Assembly (NCBI GenBank): GCA_016858145.1
Contig: JAEHOE010000203.1
Coordinates: 62,001 to 126,000 of the forward strand
From: Edaphochlamys debaryana
Lineage: Eukaryota; Chlorophyta; Chlorophyceae; Chlamydomonadales
Length of the DNA stretch: 64,000 bases
Reading direction: 5' to 3'
Shown here: in pieces, positions 10,585-22,200 of the stretch
Layout of the letters: each line of letters begins with the position of its first letter
Numbering within the stretch: the stretch's first letter is position 1
Notes under the pieces: generated by a model
The model's input: only the letters and a program-made list of their open reading frames with translations
Database searches by the model: none
What the model was told of the DNA's origin: nothing
Translations under genes and position numbers: made by a program

Positions 10585-11306
10585 CTACTCCCTGGGCAGC
10601 AGCGCCAGCGCCTCCCCGTCCACCAGCACCTGCCCGCTGCCCGCCGCCACCACGGAGGTCGCGAACGTGACGCGGCGGCCGCTCACGCGCTGGACCGTGA
10701 CCGTGGCCGTCACGGCCTGGCCCACCTGCGGTTTAGGGGGACGAGGGCGGCGGGAGCTGGGACGGGGGCATGAAGCAGAGGGGGTAAAGGCGGTTGTAAT
10801 GTGTGCCGCAAGAGAGGGTTGAGTACCGTAGAAGGCAGAGGGGAGGGGGAGGATGGAGGAGGAGGGGGGAGGGGACAGGAAGGGGAGGACGGAGTGGATG
10901 GGCAGGTGCTCACCAGCGCTGGCGCGCGGAAGCGCAGGGTCTGGGAGGCGTACACGGTGCCGGGGAAGCGCGAGCCGATGATGGCGGGGAAGAGCGAGGC
11001 CATCAGGATGCCGGGGAGCACGGCTGCGGAGAAGCCTGCGCGGGCGGGGAGTGAGGAAGGAGCGGGGATGGACCACACACAGCACGATGGCGACGTCTGG
11101 CGCCGACCGGCGCGCCAGCGCAATAAGAGTCCCTCACCGGCAGCCTGCGCTTTTGACTCATCCACGTGTATGGTGTTCGCGTCGCCTGTCAGCTCCACGA
11201 ACCGCTTGACCGCATCGGCATCGAAAGTGCGCGTCTCGCTTGCGCTGACCCTGCACACGCGAGAGCGATAAAAAGTCTGACTGGGATCTGCTGTCGCCGG
11301 TTGCAT
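10585..11306 (-). CDS. MaoC-like hydroxyacyl-thioester dehydratase (HTD2 type)
   Basis: A single-hotdog (R)-3-hydroxyacyl-thioester dehydratase, the enzyme class used in mitochondrial type II fatty-acid synthesis. Exons on the minus strand: 11138-11306 (ATG at 11306), 10914-11035 and 10585-10725; 143 residues, in frame throughout. The catalytic hydratase-2 motif is visible as FVELTGDANTIHVDE, with the conserved Asp and His. It is followed by LPGILMASLFPAIIGSRFPG and VYASQTLRF, both close to the family consensus. No targeting peptide is visible on this model. An upstream methionine near 11433 (MALARVAARS) could begin a mitochondrial presequence exon, but I found no splice that keeps the frame. 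The next gene upstream is 1.1 kb away. Confidence 0.85.
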
Positions 11307-12395
11307 GCAGCGCTAGAAGAGTTGACAAGTTGCGGGAGCCGGGGCCGCACCCGACGTGCAACCCGCGGAAGATGGGGAGAGGGAAGACTGGCCAAGGGAG
11401 GTGGGACCTGGCAGCTACCCTGGCGAGGGCCATCGAGAGACTAATAGCGCTACCAGCAAGCTCTCTCGGCATGCAGTTACCCGGACAATTCGGTTGGGCG
11501 TTGCCGTACAGCACCTGGTGCTGATGCCGGTCCTCCATGCAACCATGCATGTCCCTTCACCCGACCCCAAGCCCAGGCATGCATGCTTGCTACATGCATG
11601 CCCTCTCCCACTCCGGGAAGAAGCACCTCTGGCCCCTCGGCTCCGAGGGTTGGGACGCCAACGCTCAACAACCAACCCCCAGTCGCCCCACGCCTCCAGG
11701 TAAGCCTGCCCCTGTCCCGGCTCCCCGGAAGCCCTGATCGAAGGGCTGGGACGCCAACACTCAACAAGCCATCGAGCTAAGCCATCGAGCTAAGGCCATC
11801 GAGCTAAGGCCATCGAGCCTAGGGGTGACCCTGTAACGCGTCAACCCCATCGATCCAAGGCCTCTTCTCCGCTACCAGTGCCTCCTTTCGGGGTGCCCAG
11901 GGCAGCCTGCTCTACCACGTAATACCGACCAGCTCTTCCGCATTAGGCCGTACCCTCGTGCCCTCGCTTGCATGGCACGCCTGCTGACAACCCATCCAAC
12001 TCCAGCCTACTGCCGTCCTGACCAAGCCCTCAGCAGTACCCTGTTGCAAGTCCCCTGTCCGAATGCGTATCCTCTGTACAAAGGATTCCTCAAAAGTACC
12101 CTACTTGCAACCACGCACGTGTGCAGTTCAACGCTATGTACAGAGCAACGCTCCTCAGTCCTTAACAGTGTGCCTGCGCTTGGCTCAAGGAACCAATCAA
12201 CCCTGAATCAACCTCAGACGGCTGCCGTCCCTGGCCTGCTCCATCTCCCCCACCCCCCTCTGTTCCCACATGTTCCTCGAACCGGACTCCTCCCCCCCTC
12301 TCCAGCCCAGAGGGAAGGCCCTCACATGTTACCGGAGTCCCTGTCCCCGACCCCTTCTTCCTACCCCCCCCCCCCTCAGCCCCCAGGGGAGCCCC
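11307..12395. other. Intergenic, upstream of dehydratase
   Basis: No gene supported. It has lower GC than its neighbours in places, palindromic GCATGC clusters (about 11545-11610), a 25-base direct repeat around GGGACGCCAACRCTCAACAA (about 11652 and 11748), and the tandem array at 11768-11819. Confidence 0.45.
11768..11819. repeat. GCCATCGAGCTAAG tandem array
   Basis: Four tandem copies of GCCATCGAGCTAAG (14-15 bases, the last ending GCCTAG) in the intergenic region between two minus-strand genes. Confidence 0.8.
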
Positions 12396-15300
12396 TCACA
12401 TGTTCCCCGGCCGGTCCCCCAGCATCAGCTTGTGGTCGCCCAGCTGCACCTGCAGGACCAGTACGACCTGCCGTACGCCGTACGCCGTACGCAGATGGGG
12501 GAGAGAGTGGGAGAGTGAGGGAGGGCCCAGGGCGTCAAGGTCGCTATCCCTCACCAACCACACACCTGGAGACCTTTTCACCCCACCCCGCCTGGTCCCC
12601 GCCACCTCCCCACGCCCCTCCCCACGCCCCTCCCCACGCCCCCTCACCGTGACCACGACGTGTGGTGCTGGGAAGCCGTGCTGCTTGTGTACTACGGGGG
12701 CTACACGGACTAACCCGCCTCCTCCCCGCCTCCTCCCCGCCTCCTCCCCCCCTTTCCCCACCTCCTCCCCCCCCTTCCCCCCCCCCTTTCCCCGCCTCCC
12801 TCCCCCCCCTCCTCCCGCCCCCTCACCGTGACCACCACCACATAGAACACGAAGCCCAGGATGCAGCACCACTTGTCGATGCGGGAGGCCAGCCAGGTGG
12901 CGAACTCGGGGTCCTCCTTGCACTGCACAGACGGATAGAGAGGGTAACAAGAATCACACAACGAGATAGAAAGGATGACAACAAAAGAATCACACAGCCG
13001 AACGAAGAGTTGGGAAGCAGCCTTGCTTGCGTACGGATGGAATGACCTAGAGCACGAGGGCAGTAGTGCTGTAAGCAGACCAGATGGTATCAACCGCAGA
13101 TCAGGGTCACCTGGCGGTAGTAGGAGGAGGGGGCGGTGACCACGCCAACCACCCAGGCCCCGGCGGCCTTGCACAGGACCTTGAGGTATCCCAGCAGGCC
13201 CAGCGCCGCCACCCGCCGCCGCCAGTGGGCGGCGGCCGCGGCGGCGCTGTGGCGGCGGGACGACGGCGGCGCGGCGGCGGAGTCGGAGCAGATGGAAGGG
13301 GCGGCGTCGGCGGCTGCGGCGCCGCCGTCGGGGGTGCCGTCGGCGGCGGCGGAGTGGAAGGAGGCTTGGGTGCGGGCGGAGGCGAAGGGCGAGGGCGCGG
13401 CGGCGGCGGCGGCGGAGAGGAAGGGCACGCGGGAGGTGGTGGGGTGGAGGTCGATCACGTGGGCGTGGGCGTGGGCGGGGGCGTCATCTGGGTCGTCGAG
13501 GTGGGCGGGTGGGGCGGTGGAGGCGGGGTAGGAGGTTGGGAAGGAGGGGGGCGGGGTGGAGGCGATGGCGGCGGGGCGGCGGCGGGCGGCGTACGCGCGG
13601 GAGCGCTGGCGCGCGGGCGTGCGGGGGGCGGGGCTGGGGGGCCCGGCGGCGCCGGGTAGCACGAACTGTGGAGGTGGGGGGGTTGGCGCCAAGACTGGGG
13701 AAACCAACTCAGCACATTGCCCCTGCCCCCACACAAGCGCCCCGGCAAGGCCTGTCACGCTCGCCTCAGCTCTCGACGCAGACTCCACACCGACTCCACA
13801 CAATCACAGGCGCGTACCGTATCCTCACCTCCGAGACCTCGGCGCCGCCGCCGGCGCCGCCGCCATTGGCCGAGCCCTGCCTCGCCTCCGGTGCGCTGCC
13901 GGTGCTGGTAGCCGTGCTGCGCCGGGGGACCCGGCCGCGGCCCCCCGCCCCCCCGCCCATGCCCCCGCCCATGCCCCCGTGCGCCCCCATGCCCCCCATG
14001 CCCATGCGGAGGCCGCAGTGTGCGCACGCCTTGGCGGCCCCCGCCCCGGGGGGGAGGCTGGTGGCGGAACCTTTGGCGCCATGGGGGAAGAGCTCGCGGG
14101 ACACGTAGCGCTCGAAGGCGGCCCTGGGGGGGGGGGGATGGAGGGCGCGGAGGGGGCGGAGGGGTTGAGGAAAGGGAAGGGAAGAGGGAGACGGGTGCGG
14201 GGGGGCGCGAAGGGAAGGGCCCCGGGGATGGGACGAAGCCCCACCTTGACAGAAGGTTGCCGTACTTCTGTACGACGCCCCGCTTGTTGTGGATGAACTG
14301 GGAAACCTGGCATCGGAGTGGGCGAGGCAGGCAGGCAGGAACGAGAGCGGGGCTGGCCGCCAGGCTTGTAAGCTCAGCCCCCTCCCCAGGCCAGGAGCCC
14401 CGGACCCTCAGAGCGCTATTGGCTGCCGTATGCGCTGGTGCTACTGCCGTACAGGTGAGCCTTGTGCGCTGTATGCGCTCGGCCCCTGCCCGCTCTCCGT
14501 ATGTGGGGCTCGCAGCTAGCCAAGCAAGCAAGCTTTCCCTCCGCCAGGCCCTTGCCCAGCAGGGACCCAGCAGGGGCCCGGCCCCGGGCGCGTCCTGGGC
14601 CCGGCCCCGGGCCCAGCCCGGGCCCACCGTGGACAGGCGGTTGACGATGAGGGACTCGATGCATGCCATGGCGATGACGATGTAGGAGGCCAGGACCACC
14701 TGGGGGGGGGAGGCAAGAGGGTTAGAAGGGCGGGAAGAGGAAGAGAGTGGGGGGAGATGGAGAGCGAGGAAGCGGGGGAGAGGCAGAAAGGGGTTGGAGA
14801 GGGAGCTGGGCCATGCGGGCGGAGCGGAGCTGGGGCTTCGCCTGGAGGCCGCTTTAAGCCGCAGCCGCACCTGCTGCAGTGCGTTGATGTAGTTGGCCGG
14901 GGGAAAGGCGAAGACAAACTGCGAGGCGGAGTGGGGAAGAGGAGGGAGCGTGATGAGGGTTTCCGTCCGCGCCGCTGTGCCCTTGACCCCCCGCCATTGA
15001 TCCCACCCCCACACCCCACACCCACCCACCCCCGCACCTGCATGGCTGTGAGGGACAGGAACATGGTCAGAACCACACCTGGGGGTGGGGGAAGGGAGGA
15101 AAGGGAGCAAAGGTTGAAGAGACGGTAACGAGGCATGAAGGCAACGCCAGACTGCGTAGGCCGCCCGGGGAAGGGAGGGGGAGGGGTGGGTGAGGTGGGT
15201 GGGGGAGCGGCTAGTCGGCAAGCGGGCGGGGGCAACCCACCCATGCGCTCGCCCAGTGCGTCTGTTGGCATGAAGAAGGTGACGAAGGAGACGAGGGTGA

Positions 15301-18300
15301 TGAGCAGCACCTGGGGGGGGACAGGTAGGAGGAGGCGGAGGGTGGGCACGATGGCCTCTCAGAGGGGGTGGCGGCACGAGCCTACGCGGGTGGGGGCGGG
15401 CGCGTGGGGAGCGTCATGTGCAGCACGCGTGCGAGCCCTCCTGCACAGCTAACGGCCGGCCGTACCATCACGAGTTCATGCATGAGTTCGGATGGACATG
15501 CGGAATGAAGCAGCCAACGCTACCGGTATGCGGGACGCCCCGCATGGCCACATACCGCCGGCAGACTCTCACCGGGAAGAGGTTGGTGAGGACATAGTAG
15601 GAGGCCACCCGCTTGATCTGCGGCAAGGGAGCCCGGGGAACACCGACGAGAGTGTGAGCGAGGCAGGCGTAGGCCCTATGGACCCCCAAATTCTCCTAAC
15701 ATATCAGCATCTATCTGTCAGCGTTCAACGCCCCAATCCTATGAGGCCACCCGCTTGATCTGCGGCCGGGAATGGAGCCGCCAGGGAGGCACCAGATGGC
15801 TTGAGCGCGCCTGGCCGAGGCCCCCCACGTCCTGCTGCGATGGCAACCGCCTCAATCCCCAACGGCATGCACAAGCACACACAATGAACTTCCTCTCCCC
15901 CTCCCCCTTTTCATTCCCCTTCCGTTCCCCCCCATGAAGCCCGCCCCTCCACCCCCACCCTCCCACCCTGGCCCCAAACCCCTCCGCCCCCCTCCCTTCT
16001 CTCCCGCCCTCCCCCCACCATGACGTCAGCCACCAGCACCAGAGGGGGGAACAGCGCCCGGCCCTCGTCGTACACGGAGGTGTAGGTGCCGCAGCTAGGG
16101 GGGGGGGTGCGGAGGCGGTTGGGGGGGTGGAGGGAAGTGGTTGGGGGTTGTGGGGGGTTGTGGACCCGAATGACTGCATGGGGCGATCCAGGAGCGAGGC
16201 ATCCACGCCTTCACTCCTTCTGCCCCACGTTCGATCAGCCCGGCAGCGGCAAGTAGGGAGGCTGCCTGACTCTGTCTGGACCTGGCTGGGACAATCAAGG
16301 TACCCGGCAGGGCCCCGCTCCCCACCTTTCTTTCTATCTCCATCTCCCATCCTTCCTCATTCTTTGCCCCACCTGTCCGGATATGTGACCCCCACGTCGC
16401 TGGCGTTGAGGGCTGCCGCCACGTACTGCTGCGGCACGGGCACAGAGGTGAAGACCGCGGGGGTGCCGGCGGGGGAGCCGTTGGCTGGCGGCGCGTAGCT
16501 GCGGGAGGGTGTGTGTATGCAAGGGGGTTGCGGGGCGGTGGGGGGCCGGCTGGGTGGGGGATGGGCGGGGCGGGCAGCAGTGGGCTTGGGTAAGAGAGGT
16601 TGGGACTCGGCTGCCGCACCTGGGCGCCCCCACGCCGTACTGCGCCATGCACTTTCGGCTGTCGTACAGGCGACCTTTTCCCCACTTCATTCGCCAGCCG
16701 GCCAGGTCGGCTCCTGAGAGGGTGGCGTAAAGCGGAGGTGTCGACAACATGAGTACTGCCTTCACCCAAATTTCCGTCGTCCCTTCCCTTTGCATGCTTG
16801 CCCACCCCTTGCCAGGCCATTGCCCCTTGTCTCGACGCCCATCCCCCTGCCCTCCCACTCTCCCCACCCTTCGTGTGCGGCGTGTTGTTGAGTTTGGCCA
16901 CGTGCTCCCACCTCAGCCCCGCCTGCGCCGCCTGACTGTCCGCCAGCCCCAGCTCCAGCAGCAGGTGCTGGTGCTCAAAGGGGTAGGCGCGGAAGTCAAA
17001 GGGGGAGTACCTACACGCAACGAGGGGGCCGTTAAGGGGCGGGATCCAGACAGGATTTGTTGGTTAAGGCTGACGACGCATTCCCGGGATGCTTGGTTTC
17101 CAGAAGGATAGATGCCGTTGGGAGCCAAGCCAATTGAGGACGCAGGCTGCGGCGCCAGTCCACACTTCGGGTCCGTCTGGAGCGCCCGACCCGCCTCACC
17201 ACGTGGCCACGAGCCGTACGGACCACATGACTGTACCGCTGCTGGGGTCAGCCAGGATGCGGTAGCGCGGGACTTGGTCCTGTGTATGGGTTCATTGGGT
17301 TGTAGAAGTGGAGGGGAGGGGGTGCAATTGGGAGCCGCAGGTGAGCATGCACCCCTTTCCCCCCTCCCACAGCACCACCCACCCTGCCCGCCCCCCACTT
17401 GAGGCAGGCCGTTGAGGTTTGGCGCAGCACAGCCCCTGGACCTGTGTTACCTGCCCCTCTCCCTACCCTACCTGGGGCAGGTAGATGAGGTTGCAGACGA
17501 AAGCGCACGCCCCCGTCTACCCGTATACCCCACGAAAGCACACGACCCCCTCTACCCTTGCTACTCCTTGCCCTTAGCCCCTCCCCTGTGGTCCCCCCTC
17601 CTCTCCCCGCCTTTTTGCCCATCTCCTCCCCCTCCCCACCTGGGGCAGGTAGATGAGGTTGAGCACGTGCAGCCGCGGCAGCCAAATGCCGTCGCAGCAG
17701 CCCTCGGACCCGCTGCCCTGGTTCTCGCAGTACAGGCCGCAGGTGCCGTTGGGGGCGAGGGCGGCGCCCGTGGCGGCCTCCACGGTGGCGGCGGCGGTGG
17801 GGTCGGGCCAGGTGAGGACGACCCACCAGATGGCCTAGGGGGTGGGGAGGAAGGTGGTGGGGGAGGGAGGGGATGGGGCGGGGGCTCAGCCCCAAGATGG
17901 GAGGGTTCGGGGTTCCGGGTTCCCGGGGCGGTGAGGACCTGGGAGAGCGTGGCCGGTGGCCGCTCTGTGCCGCGGCCCAGGGCGCCTGCAGGCAGAGCGC
18001 GGCGCCCTCCAGCGTCCTTCGACGCCATGCGGGTGCCATCTGCTCCTGCGGCCCCGTGGGTCGCGGAAGCAGCGCCCTCCCCGCTCCCTCCGCGCGGAGT
18101 AGAGCTCGAGCGCTTGAGGCCCAACGCGACAAACAAGGCTGGATTTCCACAACGCGACCCACAGCCCTCTTCGGGGGCTGTGGAGGCAGCGCGAGCGAGG
18201 CCTCGCCGCAGACTTCTGGGCCCCGCCCTCGCTGCAGATTCCGCCCCGGGCCCGACCTCATAGTTGCTCCGCTCCTGCTCGATGCCCACGATTCGCTCAA

Positions 18301-18466
18301 GCAGCGCCGAGACCTTGATATCCACTGGGCCGCCGGGCGGCGGCGGAGCCGCTGAGCCCGGGAAGGGCTCGCTCATCTGAGCGGCGCCGCGGCCCAGCAG
18401 GGGCAGCAGCAGCAGCGGCAGGAGCGCTAAGGCGAGGCGCGGGATGCGGTGCGCAGGGCGCGCCAT
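12396..18466 (-). CDS. Pentameric ligand-gated ion channel homologue (Pro-loop receptor)
   Basis: A membrane channel subunit of the Cys-loop/GLIC superfamily. Seventeen exons join in phase to 753 residues: 18257-18466, 17640-17834, 17200-17279, 16868-17010, 16620-16713, 16373-16498, 16019-16094, 15573-15617, 15241-15310, 15038-15078, 14871-14918, 14628-14699, 14245-14306, 13829-14123, 13111-13665, 12827-12922 and 12396-12449. Residues 1-29 form a signal peptide (LALALLPLLLLPLLG). The extracellular domain has WPDP and YSPFDFRAYPFEHQHL, the F-P-F-D-x-Q signature. In it the two Cys-loop cysteines are replaced (Ser and Leu) while the Pro is kept. M1 (about 315-337) starts YYVLTNLFP. M2 follows DALGERMG and reads VVLTMFLSLTAMQFVFA. 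M3 (377-397) is VVLASYIVIAMACIES. A 300-residue Ala/Ser/Gly-rich cytoplasmic loop precedes M4 (CCILGFVFYVVVVT, about 722-736). Ligand and ion are unknown. Confidence 0.88.
12641..12660 (-). repeat. Duplicated donor end of channel exon 16
   Basis: On the minus strand, GTGGTCACGGTGAGGGGGC repeats the last bases of exon 16 and its donor (true copy near 12819-12838), about 179 bases downstream in the final intron. Confidence 0.65.
15743..15765 (-). repeat. Duplicated acceptor of channel exon 8
   Basis: These 23 bases are identical to 15601-15623, which contain the acceptor and first 17 bases of exon 8 (IKRVAS). The copy is 142 bases upstream in the preceding intron and is followed by an in-frame stop, so use of it would truncate the protein before M1. 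Confidence 0.85.
17467..17492 (-). repeat. Duplicated donor end of channel exon 2
   Basis: On the minus strand, AACCTCATCTACCTGCCCCA followed by GGTAGGG repeats the end of exon 2 and its donor (true copy 17638-17660), about 170 bases downstream in intron 2. Confidence 0.8.
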
Positions 18467-19273
18467 GGCGGCGGTGTTGTGTGGAGCGTGGTTGTTTGGG
18501 GGCTCGCGGGATAAAGCGGCGGCAACAGCCCCGCCTCTCTCAGCCGCGATGGGGGCGCGAGTCGGCGCTGAGCGTGTGGCCCCCGAGCACCGCCCCTCCC
18601 CGGCACCCCCACCGTCCCTTCTCCGCTTCGCCCTCTTCTCCCCTTTCCCCGCTCCTCCCGTCCCTGCCCGCTGCGGCCCCTGATCTCCGCCAGACCAAGC
18701 TGGACACCGTCAGCCTCCCAAGCACCGTCTACCGTTCACATCAGACGTCGGCTTCAGGCCCCGCTGCTACAGCCGTCGGCGGTCCCGTGATTTAGGCGAC
18801 CGACCGCTTGTTCCCTGCACGTTTGGGCCCCCCTTGCTCCCGGTGAGGGCCTCCCGACGTGCCCCAAGGAGGCACCCAACTACCCACCAACTTTCGCCGA
18901 CCCACGCGGGTTGCTGGGAAGAATGGGCACGCGTGGCAGGCCCGCTGGCCCCGTGTGTGCCCCTGCACTGACGCAACGCCCGGCCATGAGCTAATCCACA
19001 GAAGATGGGGCAGGGAACTGAGGCTGAGAGCGGAGCGGGGTGCTGCTGCTTTGTGTCCTGCCGTACCGGTGCGCCGTACCTCTGTGCAAGTGGAATTCGA
19101 AATCCCGCCTGCTAACGACTTGCGCGGTTGTGACTTTACGACCAGGCACCCTAGCTTCTCGCTTGCCAACGCTAGGGACCGCTCGTTGGGCTTGAGTGGC
19201 CGAATCCTCCTCGTCAAACACGCGCTAAAAGATGAAGTTCCGCTGACGCGGCTCAGTAGACTAAGTAGGCACG
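18467..19273. other. Divergent promoter region, ion channel and golgin
   Basis: About 800 bases between two divergent start codons. No gene or clear TATA element is visible. It presumably holds both promoters and 5' UTRs. Confidence 0.5.
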
Positions 19274-22200
19274 ATGCCGCCCAAGACAGCAGAGCTTAAG
19301 AGTCTGGGCGCGGACGTGGTGAGCGACACCGTGTGCCATCGGTCCACACCAGTTGTGCTTTGGAACCTAGGCGTTCAGGTTACTGTAGAGGCTTACCGTC
19401 AGAGAGCAATTGACAGACGGGATCAAAGGGAGCGCCTGTTTCTGATCTCGTTCGGTAAACTGGCCGCAGCTCGCAAAGTTCAAGAACAAGCGGGCCACGC
19501 ACAAGGGTAGTGCTGGGACTCCAACTACTCCCAGGCCAGCTGCGTCGGCGGAGCCAGCGACTACACCGCAGGTCGGTCGCTGATCGACATGCTCGCTGCA
19601 GCCAGCCACCTGAGCTCTCACAACGGCCCTTGGTCGCCGTGCCTGCGCAGGCCAATGGTAGCAGCGCTCATATCCCCCCGGCGTCAGACCGGCGTGGCCA
19701 GGTGTGGGGTTGCGGCGGGGCTGCGCGGGGCTGCCCTGTCCGGCACGACTCCACCCCTCGCGTCCACCCTCCGGCTCTTGCTCGACGCCTGCGCCTCCCC
19801 CACAGGAGCCTCTCGTCGACACCCCGGCCCCGGGGTCTCCGCCGCGCGCGGCCCCCGTCCCGCACATCGAGTCCCTGATCCCGGCTGCTCCGGCAGCTCA
19901 AAACGGCGACTCGGAGCCTGGAACGCCGCTGCCTGTTGACGGCGTCACGACGGCGGGGAGCACCCCCGACGAGGGCTCACAACCTGAGCCTTTTGCACAG
20001 CCAGACCCAGCGGCACAGCACGAGCCGGAGCCAGAGCCCCAGCACGTGGCTCAGCCTCATCCAGAGCCGGAGTTCGAACCCCAGCCTGAGCCTCAGCCCG
20101 TGGCCGAGGCCGATGCTGAGCCCCACGTGCCAGCCACGGCCTCTGCTTTGGAGCCCGCGCTGCAGCGGGAGCCAGAGCCGCTGCCCGTCGCCGAGCTGGT
20201 CCGGGCGGCGTCGGCGGACGATGCGGCGGGTCGGGTGGCCGAGCTCCAGGCCGAGGTCGAGGCCCTTCGCGGCCAGGTGGAGTCTGTGGGAGCCAGCAAG
20301 GCTGAGCTGGCAGAGCACGTGGCCCACCTCAGCCAGGAGCGTGAGGCGCTGGAGGCGGAGGTGGCGGCCCTGCGGGGGCAGCTGCAGGCGGCGGCAGAGG
20401 CGCGGGCGGCGGCTGGCGGGGGCGCGGAGGCGGCCGAGGCGGCGCTGGCGGAGGCGCGCGCGGCGCAGGCGGCGCTGGCGGCGGAGGTGGAGGAGCTGAG
20501 GGAGCTGCAGCGCAAGACCAAGGAGGTGGGCCGGGCCGAGCGGGGCGGGCCGCGGCGCTGGGGGTAGGGCTTCGGCGGGGAGGCCGACCTGGCGATGCGC
20601 GCACTTGGGCGCTCTGGGGGCTCGAGGGGGGTTGGTGCGCTGTGGGGCTGCTGAACGGTGGAGGGAAGTGCCCTCACTCGAGCCCCCCTGCTCGTGCTTG
20701 CTTGCAGGAGCTGGCCGAGTGGGAGAAGCTGCACTCGGAGCTGCGGGCGCAGCTGGAGGCGAAGGACGCCGAGCTTGCGGCGGCCGCGGGCGCCGCTGCG
20801 GAGCTGGCAGAGCTGCGGCAGCAGCTGGGCGGCGAGGGCGTGGACGTGGGAGCGCTGGTGGCGCGGGCGCAGCAGGTGGGGGCTGCGGGGCGGCAAGCCT
20901 GGAGCGCTCGGGGCGGGGCACCGGGGGTGCAAGCTTGGTGTCTGGATGAGGCCTTGGCTTGGCCTCTCGGTGTTGCATTCCAAGGGGCTGGGCTCGAGGG
21001 GGGGTTGTGTCTAGGACAGCGGTGACCCGGGTGGCCTTCCTTGCAACGCAGGCCGAGGTGCTGGAGGCCAAGTATGAGAAGCTGAAGGAGGACGGCAAGG
21101 CGCGATTCGATAAGGTGAAGGAGCAGAGCAACGCCCGCAAAGCGGAGCTGGCGGAGGCCAAGCAACAGGTGAGAGGAAGGACGCGCAGGGGCGCCACGCG
21201 GAGCTAGGGCGTAGCCGGTGCTGAGGCATACCGGGGCAAGTGTCTGTGCCGCGTTGCAGGAAGGCCCAGCCGTCACTCGCAGCTGTACTGACTTCCACCC
21301 CCCTCTTCGCTTGAAGCTTGCGGCCCTGGCTGAGGAGAAGGCGGCTCTGGAGGCGAAGCTGCAGGAGGGAGCAGCTGGGGCGGAGAGCAGCCCCGCTGTT
21401 GCCGGGGAGGCGGCGGCGGAGGCGGAGGGCCTGCGCGCTCGGCTGGCGGAGGTGACCGCCGAGAAGGACCGCGTCACCGAAGAGGTGAGACGCTGGCGCT
21501 AGCTCCTTCACAGTCGACGGCGTTCCCCGCCATCCCCCGTCCTCCCGGTGTTGAGGCTCAAGCGCTCTTGAACACCCTTGGCCCCTGCTCCAATGTCGCA
21601 CGGCACGGCCGTGTGTGTGCTTCCTCGCAGCACACCGCGCTGGAGGCCAAGTATGAGAAGCTGAAGGAGGACGGCAAGGCGCGATTCGACAAGCTCAAGG
21701 AGCAGAGCAACGCCCGCAAGGCAGAGCTGGCGGAGGCGAAGCAGCAGGTGAGAGGGAGGGCCATGAGAGGGCTGGGCTCCGCGGCTGGTTGGTGCCACCC
21801 AGTGGTGCCACCCAGTGGTGCCACCCAGTGGTGCCACCCTCTACGCCAGCCCGCATGTCTTCCACCTTGGCCTACCTGGCATCAACTGCCCGCTTGGTAT
21901 GCGCCCCGCCTCTTACCCGCCCATCACATGTACCCCCCTTCTTGTCTGCTTGGGGCCTTGCAGCTTGCTGCCCTCACCGAGGAGAAGGCTGCCCTGGAGG
22001 CACAGCTGCAGGCGGGGTCGGCCGGGGCAGAGAGCAACGCCGCCGCTGCCAGCGAGGCCGCTGCCGAAGCCGCCGCCCTTCGGCAGCAGCTGGCCGAGGT
22101 GACTGCCGATCGGGACCGCCTCCAGGAGGAGGTCCAGGCCGCAGCGGCCCGCACCCCGGACCTGGAGGCAGCGCTGGCGGCGGCCCAGGCGGCGCAGGCG

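Noticed and set aside
20065..20090. GTTCGAACCCC resembling a tRNA T-loop
   Set aside because: It lies inside the golgin coding frame and no acceptor or anticodon stems fold around it.
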